Shown: positions 7,958 through 15,615 of the stretch, one piece after another
How the letters are laid out: each line of letters starts with the position of its first letter
Position numbering within the stretch: the first letter of the stretch is position 1
Assembly (NCBI RefSeq): GCF_005233515.1
Contig: NZ_QFZZ01000010.1
Location: 1-64,000 of the forward strand
DNA from: Pseudomonas sp. CFBP13508
GTDB taxonomy: Bacteria > Pseudomonadota > Gammaproteobacteria > Pseudomonadales > Pseudomonadaceae
DNA: 64,000 nt
Direction of reading: 5' to 3'
The notes under the pieces: model-generated
Database searches by the model: none
Seen by the model: only the letters and a program-made list of their open reading frames with translations
What the model was told of the DNA's origin: nothing
Translations under genes and position numbers: made by a program

Positions 7958-8851
7958 ATGCGCGCCTTAGCTGAGTTCATCATGCGAGGCCGAATGCAGG
8001 CCACTCTCGTGGTGGCCGGATGTGCAACATTGCCGTTGTTGTATTGGTTGGGTGCTGCCGCCGGGAGCCTTGTGCTGCTGCGGCGCGGATTGACGGACGC
8101 CCTGGGCGTTCTGTCACTGGGACTGCTGCCGGCCTTGATCTGGTGGCTGTATGCCGACGACCCACGGGCACTTCTCGTGCTGCTGGGGTCTTCGGGGCTT
8201 GCGTTGGTTTTGCGCGCAAGCGAATCCTGGGTCCGCACGCTGCTGGTCAGCGTAGTGATCGGAGTGGTGTTTTCAGTGGTGCTCGGGGTCGCGTTTGCGG
8301 CCCAGATCGAGATGCTCGCACAGGCCCTTATAAAGGTCATGCCGGCACTTCTCGGTGAGACCTACAAGCAATTGTCGGTCGATGAGCAAGCGCGTTTTGC
8401 GTCCCTGATTGCACCGGTCCTGACCGGACTGATTGCGGCCTTGTTGCAGATCGTCAGCGTGCTGAGCCTGATTGTCGGGCGGCATTGGCAGGCGTTGTTG
8501 TACAACCCGGGTGGTTTCGGTCGCGAGTTTCGCGCCATCCGCATCCCGCTGGGGCCGGCGATGTTACTGCTGGCGTTGATGCTTCTGGGCCCGAATCTCG
8601 GTGCACAGATGGCCATGTTGACGCCGTTGTGCAGTGTACCGCTGGTGTTCGCCGGGCTGGCCCTGATTCACGGGCTGGTCGGGCAGAAGCGACTGGCCGG
8701 TTTCTGGCTGGTGGGGTTGTACGTCACGCTGCTGTTGTTCATGCAGCTGATCTATCCGTTGCTCGTGGTTCTGGCCATTGTCGACAGCCTGATTGATTTT
8801 CGCGGTCGTCACGTGTCGAAAGACACCGACAGCGCGAACGGTGAAGGTTAA
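7958..8851 (+). CDS. DUF2232/YybS-like integral membrane protein
   Basis: A 297-residue membrane protein of unknown function. It has about eight hydrophobic segments from residue 10 to 285, a polar loop around residues 126-150 (KVMPALLGETYKQLSVDEQARF), and a short polar C-terminus. It lies between rpsR and rplI with 36 and 18 base gaps, an arrangement I recall for the PA4933-type protein of other pseudomonads, so it is cotranscribed with ribosomal genes. The family resembles YybS of Bacillus. No catalytic motif is visible; the assignment rests on topology and position. Confidence 0.8.
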   Translation: MRALAEFIMRGRMQATLVVAGCATLPLLYWLGAAAGSLVLLRRGLTDALGVLSLGLLPALIWWLYADDPRALLVLLGSSGLALVLRASESWVRTLLVSVVIGVVFSVVLGVAFAAQIEMLAQALIKVMPALLGETYKQLSVDEQARFASLIAPVLTGLIAALLQIVSVLSLIVGRHWQALLYNPGGFGREFRAIRIPLGPAMLLLALMLLGPNLGAQMAMLTPLCSVPLVFAGLALIHGLVGQKRLAGFWLVGLYVTLLLFMQLIYPLLVVLAIVDSLIDFRGRHVSKDTDSANGEG

Positions 8852-8869
8852 AAGTTAGAGGATTTTCAC

Positions 8870-9316
8870 ATGCAACTGATCCTTCTGGAAAAAATCGCCA
8901 ACCTGGGCAACCTGGGCGACAAAGTAAACGTTAAGGCCGGTTACGGCCGTAACTACCTGCTGCCTTTCGGCAAGGCTACCGCTGCGACCGCTGCCAACCT
9001 GGCTGCGTTCGAAGAGCGTCGCGCCGAGCTGGAAAAAGCCGCCGCAGACCGTAAGGCATCGGCTGAAAGCCGTGCTGCCCAACTGGCCGAGCTGGAAGTG
9101 ACCATCACTGCCACCGCTGGCGACGAAGGCAAGCTGTTCGGTTCGATCGGTACTCACGACATCGCTGACGCACTGACCGCCTCCGGCGTTGAAGTGCAGA
9201 AGAGCGAAGTTCGTCTGCCGAACGGCACCATCCGCAACGTGGGTGAATTCGACGTGGCTGTGCACCTGCACGCCGAAGTTGAAGCCACCGTACGCGTTGT
9301 CGTGGTAGCAGCTTAA
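8870..9316 (+). CDS. rplI: 50S ribosomal protein L9
   Basis: A 148-residue large-subunit protein. The N-terminal domain has the signature LLEKIANLGNLGDKVNVKAGYGRNYLLP, followed by a long alanine/glutamate-rich connecting helix (about residues 45-78) and the C-terminal rRNA-binding domain with LFGSIGTHDIADAL. Length equals the E. coli protein (149). Last gene of the rpsF operon; a clear terminator follows at 9362. Confidence 0.99.
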   Translation: MQLILLEKIANLGNLGDKVNVKAGYGRNYLLPFGKATAATAANLAAFEERRAELEKAAADRKASAESRAAQLAELEVTITATAGDEGKLFGSIGTHDIADALTASGVEVQKSEVRLPNGTIRNVGEFDVAVHLHAEVEATVRVVVVAA

Positions 9317-9361
9317 GCAACACGGATCGGCTGGCGGCTTGTCCGTCAGGCGGTTAACATC

Positions 9362-9399
9362 GGGCACGATCCTGTTTACAGGTCGTGCCCTTTGTCTTT
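9362..9399 (+). terminator. Intrinsic terminator after rplI
   Basis: GGGCACGA and TCGTGCCC pair around a 13-base loop and are followed by TTTGTCTTT. The hairpin closes the ribosomal protein operon and contains the GTG at 9385 that would otherwise be an upstream start for dnaB. Confidence 0.82.
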
Positions 9400-9435
9400 C
9401 TGAATTCCCTGCTTTTCACTAATACTCAAGTGGCC

Positions 9436-10833
9436 ATGAACGATATCTCCGCTCCCGAGCAATACGATCTGCAAACCGCTGCCCTGAAGGTGCCGCCGCA
9501 TTCCATCGAGGCTGAACAGGCTGTACTCGGTGGTCTGATGCTGGACAACAACGCCTGGGAACGCGTGCTCGATCAAGTCTCCGACGGCGATTTCTATCGA
9601 CATGACCACCGTTTGATTTTCCGCGCGATCGCCAAACTGGCCGATCAGAACTCGCCGATCGACGTCGTGACCCTTGCCGAGCAATTGGACAAGGAAGGCC
9701 AGACGTCGCAAGTCGGCGGCCTTGGTTATCTCGGCGAACTGGCGAAAAATACCCCGTCCGTCGCCAACATCAAGGCCTATGCGCAGATCGTCCGCCAGCG
9801 CGCGACGTTGCGCCAACTGATCGGTATCAGCACCGAGATTGCCGACAGCGCCTTCAACCCCGAAGGCCGCACCGCGGAAGAAATCCTCGACGAAGCCGAA
9901 CGGCAGATCTTCCAGATCGCCGAAGCGCGGCCCAAGACCGGCGGCCCGGTCGGCGTCAATGAGCTGCTGACCAAGGCCATCGATCGCATCGACACGTTGT
10001 TCAACACCGCCGACGCCATCACTGGCCTGTCCACTGGCTACACCGACCTCGATGAGAAGACCAGCGGCTTGCAGCCGTCCGACCTGATCATCGTTGCCGG
10101 CCGTCCGTCGATGGGTAAGACCACCTTCGCGATGAACCTGGTGGAAAACGCCGTGTTGCGCAGCGAAAAAGCGGTGCTCGTTTACTCGCTCGAGATGCCA
10201 GGCGAATCGCTGATCATGCGTATGCTCTCTTCGCTCGGCCGAATCGACCAGACCAAGGTGCGTTCCGGCCAACTCGAAGACGACGACTGGCCGCGCCTGA
10301 CTTCGGCGGTCAATCTGCTCAACGACCGCAAACTGTTCATCGATGACACCGCTGGTATCAGCCCGTCGGAAATGCGCGCGCGGACCCGGCGTCTGGTGCG
10401 TGAGCACGGCGAGGTCGGCCTGATCATGATCGACTACCTGCAACTGATGCAGATTCCCGGTTCCAGCGGTGACAACCGCACCAACGAGATTTCCGAGATC
10501 TCGCGATCCCTGAAAGCCCTGGCCAAGGAATTCAACTGCCCGGTAGTTGCCCTGTCGCAGCTCAACCGTTCCCTGGAACAGCGCCCGAACAAACGCCCGG
10601 TGAACTCCGACTTGCGCGAATCCGGAGCGATCGAGCAGGACGCCGACGTGATCATGTTCGTTTATCGCGACGAGGTGTATCACCCGGAGACCGAGCACAA
10701 GGGCATCGCCGAAATCATCATCGGCAAGCAGCGTAACGGCCCGATCGGTTTCATTCGGCTGGCGTTCATCGGCAAATACACGCGCTTCGAAAACCTCGCG
10801 CCGGGCAGTTACAACTTCGACGACGACGAATGA
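9436..10833 (+). CDS. dnaB: Replicative DNA helicase DnaB
   Basis: A 465-residue hexameric 5'-3' helicase that unwinds DNA at the fork and interacts with DnaG primase. The N-terminal DnaB domain (about 15-120, PPHSIEAEQAVLGGLMLD) is followed by the RecA-like ATPase with Walker A AGRPSMGKTT near residues 219-228, Walker B IMIDYLQLM and the arginine-containing SQLNRSLEQRPNKRP segment. I start at ATG 9436 (MNDISAPEQYD) because an upstream in-frame GTG lies within the rplI terminator. The resulting length fits E. coli DnaB (471). No intein is present. Confidence 0.97.
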   Translation: MNDISAPEQYDLQTAALKVPPHSIEAEQAVLGGLMLDNNAWERVLDQVSDGDFYRHDHRLIFRAIAKLADQNSPIDVVTLAEQLDKEGQTSQVGGLGYLGELAKNTPSVANIKAYAQIVRQRATLRQLIGISTEIADSAFNPEGRTAEEILDEAERQIFQIAEARPKTGGPVGVNELLTKAIDRIDTLFNTADAITGLSTGYTDLDEKTSGLQPSDLIIVAGRPSMGKTTFAMNLVENAVLRSEKAVLVYSLEMPGESLIMRMLSSLGRIDQTKVRSGQLEDDDWPRLTSAVNLLNDRKLFIDDTAGISPSEMRARTRRLVREHGEVGLIMIDYLQLMQIPGSSGDNRTNEISEISRSLKALAKEFNCPVVALSQLNRSLEQRPNKRPVNSDLRESGAIEQDADVIMFVYRDEVYHPETEHKGIAEIIIGKQRNGPIGFIRLAFIGKYTRFENLAPGSYNFDDDE

Positions 10834-10861
10834 CAACTGGCCGGGTCATGCCGGCCAGTTG
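10834..10861. terminator. Strong hairpin between convergent dnaB and effector gene
   Basis: CAACTGGCCGG and CCGGCCAGTTG form a perfect 11-base-pair stem with a 6-base loop immediately after the dnaB stop codon. There is no clean T tract on either strand, so termination is likely but not certain. It may serve both converging genes. Confidence 0.6.
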
Positions 10862-10878
10862 CCCCTCTGTTTCAGCGG

Positions 10879-13800
10879 TTATTCAGTTTCAACTGCTGCC
10901 GTTTCGGAATTTTGCATCGCATATTCGCTGAGTTCCTGCCGGCTCAGGGTTGTGATCAACTCCGCTTCCTTGATTGCCAACTCGGCTTGCAGCGACATCG
11001 ATTGTGCCTTGTAGTCGACGAATGAAAGCTCACTGGCCGAATGCGCATCATCTAGCGTCGCCTGGCGCGTCTGGAAGGGATCGCGTTGTGTTTCAAACTG
11101 CGACCGGTACTTGTGCGTGATGAACTCCTGCCAGAACTCTCTGGCCACCAGTGCCTGAAACTCTTCCGGCGAATTATCCTGCGCGATCACCTTTTCATAC
11201 GCGGCATTCAGTTGTGCCTCCGACACGTCCGCCAATCGGGCGAAGCCCATCCGTTCCGGCTGTCCCGGCAGTTGCAGACGATCCTTCAGGCGAAAGCGAT
11301 AGAACAGCCGCACTTCGATTTCTTCGGGTACGCGAGGAGGCCCGAACACTCGTGCCTCCTCAGGTGTTCTGGACGCGGCGATGCGGGCTTCACGCTGGGC
11401 GATATCCGCTGAGGCAATCTTGTCGACCTCATGCAGACGGAACAGGGCCTTGGACAATGCCGACAGTTGTTTGCCTTGTGCCTCGTCACGGGCCTGGGAG
11501 CGGGCCTTGTGCGCGAGGGTCAGCACTTCCAGATTGGTGAACGTGAACGCCGCCCGGTCACAACATGCCGGGTCGCCCGCGCGGTCCAGTACTTCCCGGC
11601 GCAAATGTTCGGATTGAGCAGTGTTTTCCGTGATGCTGTCGATCAGGTTCCAGACCCTGCGTTGCAGGTCAGGGTGGCTGGCGGGCTCGCTCAGCAGGCG
11701 GTCAATCGTGTTGAACAGCCCATCGGAACCTTGCTCATCGCGCACGGTTTGCCATTGCTGTCGTCTTGTGGCGACTTCGGTGGCTGGCAACCCGACGGTC
11801 CAGCGCGTCATGGTGTCCAGCAGGAGGGCCCTGATGTTCGGCATGTTCATGCTCAGCCCTGTGTCGATCAGATTATTCCTGCCACTCATGAACATGCCGG
11901 CGGCTGCGAGGCGCCCGGCATATTCGACCAGACGGGCGCGGGACTGGTTGTTCAACTGGTTGAAGCGGATATTGGTTACATCGTTGACTTGGAACGGCAC
12001 CGCGTCAAAGACGAAGTCCGGAATTTGCTCAATGCGGTTATTGCTGAGGTTGACGGTGTCCAGGGAGGGCTGTGCGCTGAGGCCGACAGGAAATTCCGAA
12101 ATGCCTGTGCTAGCCAGATTGACCGAACGCATGTCGGGGATCCGACTGAAGTCCGGGACGATGCCAAGTTGCCGGTTGTTACTCAGCCATAGCGCTCGCA
12201 GGGTGGTGCGTTCCGACAGGATCCGTGCCGTATCGACGGTCAGGGATATTTCATTGTGCTGCAGGAACAGTTTGGTCAGCCCGTTCATTTGGCCAATGGC
12301 CGGGGGCAGTACGCGCAATTGGTTTTTGGAAAGATCCAGCCAGCGCGCGTGCCTGAAACGGGTAAGGAAGCCTTCGGGCGAAGCACTCAAGTGCATATCG
12401 CGGAGCTTGACCGAACCCACATGGCTGAAGTCCGCGTCGATATCCGGGAGGCTTGGCAGGTTCAGACCGCTGAGGTCCAGCTCCAGGCCTATACTGGTCC
12501 CGTCAAATGCCGTCTGCTGCGGTGTTTCCTGCCGCCAGCAGTTGATGATCCGGTCTCGCGCCGTGGTCCGGTCAGCTCGGTTTTCGGCATTGAGCATGAG
12601 TTGGTTGGCAGGAATATAACCTTGACGGTTACCTCCCCCGGAAAATACCCATGCGTCGAGCTGCTGGTTCAAAACCGCGAACTCGCGTTCGAGCTGACTC
12701 AGCCTCGTGCCCACGGTGCCAGGCTCGAGGCCCCACAGGTATTTGCGGCAGTCGTTGATGCTTTTGGCTGGATAGAGGCGGTGGTAGCGTTGCGCCCGCG
12801 ATTTGTCATGGTCGAAGGCTGAAGGGTGGACCGGGGTCATCAACTCCGGATGTGCTGTGTTCAGGCGACGCCAGTAACCTTCGAATTTCCTCACATAGCT
12901 GGAGGGAATGCCGGGATTGCTTGTCAATAACGTGACATTGTTGATCCGCGCAACAGCGGCGAGTTGATCGGCGGGCGGGTTGAGGTGGGCCTCGGGAACG
13001 TCGGTTAAAAGGTTGCTGCCCAAATCGACGCCAGTCAAAGCGGTCTTGTTCAGCAGTCCGAGCGGCCAGCGGGAGATCTGCGCATGACTCAGGTTCAGCG
13101 TGGTCAAGCCTGACATGGCGCTGACGTCCGGCGTTATCTTCAATGGATTGTGCGACAGGTTCAGATGGGTCAATCGGTTCAGGCCAGCGATTGTCGCGAC
13201 GGCTTGCGCATCCAGTTCAATCTGGTTGGAACCCAGATTCAACCAGGTGAGCGTTTGCATTTGACTGAGCATCGTCGGTGGCTTGTCGAGCGTTGAATTT
13301 CCAATGCTCAGGTGCTGCAGATGGCTAAAGCCGGACAGGAAAGTATTGGCGGCCGGCGACCACTCCACCCCGATCAGTGTCAGTTTGCGCACGTGTCCGA
13401 AGTCTGCGCTCAGGTCCGGCAGCATGGATTGTTTGTTGCGTATCCCGACCAGACCGAGGTAATCGAGCGTCAGTGTCGTTTGCGTCTGGTCAAGCCAGCA
13501 TTGCCTGATCGCCGTCGCAGTCTCGAGTGCCCGTTTGCGTTGGCCGGCGTTGCTCAGCAGTGCACAGGATTGCTTGTAGGCATCAAGGCTCGTGTCCAAC
13601 TGAGCAAACGCTTCGCTGCGCCGAGTCAGCACCGCGTCTGTATCGTCGCCCAGCCCCATGATGAATTTCTTCGCGCCGGCCACGTCCAGATGCGCATACA
13701 GATTTCGCGTCCGGTCAATGACGCCAATGCCTTCCTTGAGCCTGAAAGCGCCTTCCAGAGCGCCAGCGGCCCACTCGGCTTTCCTGGCCTCCGCCTGCAG

Positions 13801-15531
13801 CCAGAAGCGCTCGAACTTCTGCCAGTAATCGGCGGGGAACGCATTGTTCTCCAGCAGGATGTGACGGTTGATATGGACAATGGCTTCGAACTGGTCGTCC
13901 GCTGGGTTCAGATGCTCGGCGGGCACCTCTTGCAGCTTGTTATGGCGCAAGTCGATCTTTTTCAGAGCGGTCAGTCCCTTCAGGCCGGTCGGCCAGCCCT
14001 CGATGCCTGTGGCGCAAAGGTCCAGCTCTTGCAAGTTGGACATCGCGCTGAAATCGGGCAACTTGCCCAAAGGGTTTTTCGTCAGGACAAGGACCTCCAG
14101 GTTTGCCAGGCTGCCGAGTGCGGCGGCGCTGGCCTCATCAAGCTGGAGCTTGTTGGTGCGCAGATTCAGCTCGGTCAGGTTGTGCATTTGGCTGACGGCT
14201 GCCGGCAGTTTTTCCAGGCCCGAGCGGGTAATTTTCAAACTCTGCAGGCCGCTAAAGCCGCTCAAAAAGGTTTCTGCAGCAGGCGACCACGCCACCGAGT
14301 CCATTTCCAGAAAACGGACATGGTTGAAATCCGCTCTCAGGGCAGGCAACGGTGCGTGACTGAGGGGAAAACGCAATTGCGTCGTTTCTTGACTCCAGCA
14401 GCGTTTGATTCCGTTAGCGACGGTATTTGCCCAATTGGTGACAGGCCCTTGCGCTGAAGGAACGGTCAGATGCTTGTGTGTCGCTGTCCACGCCTGCAGG
14501 TCTTTTTCCAGGTTGCTGTACTCGGTCTCCTTCGTGGTCAGTCCGCCGTCGACGTCGTCACCCAGCGTTCGAAGGAAGGCTGCAACCTGTTGATCGTCGA
14601 ACGATGGATAGAGTTTTCGTACCCGAGCCTCGGGTCGGCTCGAACGGTGGGTGAACGCGAAGAAGCGCTCTGCCAGACTTCGACGAGCGGACGGATTCCG
14701 CTCTGCCCGCCGCATCCCGCCGGCGCCCCCGGTGCTGACACCGACCCAGCCCTCGCTTGGGTCCAGCACAATCGCTTGCGAGCGACCCGGTCGTGAGGCG
14801 ACGTAGTGATTGTCCGCATCGACGGCCACCGGATCTTCGGCTCTGACGATGCGCATCACCTGCGACCAGGGCGTCGAGGCATCGAGATCTTGCAGTACCT
14901 GATACGCGTGATTGTCGATCACGGCGTAGAGCTTTCCTTCAAAGCGATGCAGACCGTCGCTGTCGCCTATGGCGCTGCTGAAGTCCAGTGCAGTGCGAAA
15001 GTCCTCCAGGCGGGTCGCTGACAGGGCAAACGTGGTTGGCTGCGAGTGCTCGAATGCATGCCACAGCCCGTCGTCGGGGTTTCGCAGCATCGCCGGCCCT
15101 GTGGGCGTCAATTCGCTCGCCAGCGTGGCCCGCCAGAGACCGCTCTGCGATTCCTTGCCAACCTGCACTAAGCCGCCATCGGCCAGCTCTACGTACTGGC
15201 GGCCCTTGAACAATCTCAAACCCTCGGTATTGGCAGCGGGCAGGCTGGGTGTAAGGGAGAGTCGATAGTGTTCCAGCGATCGGTCGCCGAGATCAACGCT
15301 ATCCTGTCCTGACCGGGTGGGGTGCACAGTAACGGTCGGAGCCAGACCGATTGCGTCAGCGTCAGCGCTGCCTGTGGTACTGCCCGGCCGTGGTGGTGTA
15401 ATCAGCGTTTCGGCTTCCAAGCCAGGTCGCAGGGTTATGTCAGGGCGTAGCGCGGGTGGATCCACTGGCGTATCCGGCCGCAAATGGACATCGACGGTGG
15501 TGTTGCCTTTGGTGGCTATCTTGATTGGCAT
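10879..15531 (-). CDS. Leucine-rich-repeat NEL-type E3 ubiquitin ligase effector
   Basis: A 1550-residue protein predicted to act as a secreted ubiquitin ligase in eukaryotic hosts (IpaH/SspH/SlrP class). Residues 1-75 are Ser/Thr/Pro-rich and probably disordered; 84-273 form a domain shared with the neighbour at 15616. Then come three tandem modules of about 300 residues (about 301-588, 608-893, 913-1208), each a helical LYP...LG...W segment plus a leucine-rich-repeat array with LTELNLRTNKL-type strands. The C-terminal NEL domain (about 1228-1548) has CCDR at 1323-1326, matching the CxDR motif of the catalytic cysteine. I start at ATG 15531 (MPIKIATKG), which aligns with the paralogue. It lies 84 bases downstream of that paralogue, probably cotranscribed. 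Host target and secretion route are unknown. Confidence 0.85.
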   Translation of the reverse strand: MPIKIATKGNTTVDVHLRPDTPVDPPALRPDITLRPGLEAETLITPPRPGSTTGSADADAIGLAPTVTVHPTRSGQDSVDLGDRSLEHYRLSLTPSLPAANTEGLRLFKGRQYVELADGGLVQVGKESQSGLWRATLASELTPTGPAMLRNPDDGLWHAFEHSQPTTFALSATRLEDFRTALDFSSAIGDSDGLHRFEGKLYAVIDNHAYQVLQDLDASTPWSQVMRIVRAEDPVAVDADNHYVASRPGRSQAIVLDPSEGWVGVSTGGAGGMRRAERNPSARRSLAERFFAFTHRSSRPEARVRKLYPSFDDQQVAAFLRTLGDDVDGGLTTKETEYSNLEKDLQAWTATHKHLTVPSAQGPVTNWANTVANGIKRCWSQETTQLRFPLSHAPLPALRADFNHVRFLEMDSVAWSPAAETFLSGFSGLQSLKITRSGLEKLPAAVSQMHNLTELNLRTNKLQLDEASAAALGSLANLEVLVLTKNPLGKLPDFSAMSNLQELDLCATGIEGWPTGLKGLTALKKIDLRHNKLQEVPAEHLNPADDQFEAIVHINRHILLENNAFPADYWQKFERFWLQAEARKAEWAAGALEGAFRLKEGIGVIDRTRNLYAHLDVAGAKKFIMGLGDDTDAVLTRRSEAFAQLDTSLDAYKQSCALLSNAGQRKRALETATAIRQCWLDQTQTTLTLDYLGLVGIRNKQSMLPDLSADFGHVRKLTLIGVEWSPAANTFLSGFSHLQHLSIGNSTLDKPPTMLSQMQTLTWLNLGSNQIELDAQAVATIAGLNRLTHLNLSHNPLKITPDVSAMSGLTTLNLSHAQISRWPLGLLNKTALTGVDLGSNLLTDVPEAHLNPPADQLAAVARINNVTLLTSNPGIPSSYVRKFEGYWRRLNTAHPELMTPVHPSAFDHDKSRAQRYHRLYPAKSINDCRKYLWGLEPGTVGTRLSQLEREFAVLNQQLDAWVFSGGGNRQGYIPANQLMLNAENRADRTTARDRIINCWRQETPQQTAFDGTSIGLELDLSGLNLPSLPDIDADFSHVGSVKLRDMHLSASPEGFLTRFRHARWLDLSKNQLRVLPPAIGQMNGLTKLFLQHNEISLTVDTARILSERTTLRALWLSNNRQLGIVPDFSRIPDMRSVNLASTGISEFPVGLSAQPSLDTVNLSNNRIEQIPDFVFDAVPFQVNDVTNIRFNQLNNQSRARLVEYAGRLAAAGMFMSGRNNLIDTGLSMNMPNIRALLLDTMTRWTVGLPATEVATRRQQWQTVRDEQGSDGLFNTIDRLLSEPASHPDLQRRVWNLIDSITENTAQSEHLRREVLDRAGDPACCDRAAFTFTNLEVLTLAHKARSQARDEAQGKQLSALSKALFRLHEVDKIASADIAQREARIAASRTPEEARVFGPPRVPEEIEVRLFYRFRLKDRLQLPGQPERMGFARLADVSEAQLNAAYEKVIAQDNSPEEFQALVAREFWQEFITHKYRSQFETQRDPFQTRQATLDDAHSASELSFVDYKAQSMSLQAELAIKEAELITTLSRQELSEYAMQNSETAAVETE

Positions 15532-15615
15532 GTCTTTACATTCCTTGTAGAGGTTGCCTGGCAGCACTCGGCATCCGGTGCTCCCCGGCTGTTCGGCATC
15601 ATTGCCTGAGAGGTA

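Noticed and set aside
9385..9435. GTG start that would lengthen DnaB by 17 residues
   Set aside because: It lies inside the rplI terminator stem and the added residues are not family sequence; ATG 9436 gives the expected length.
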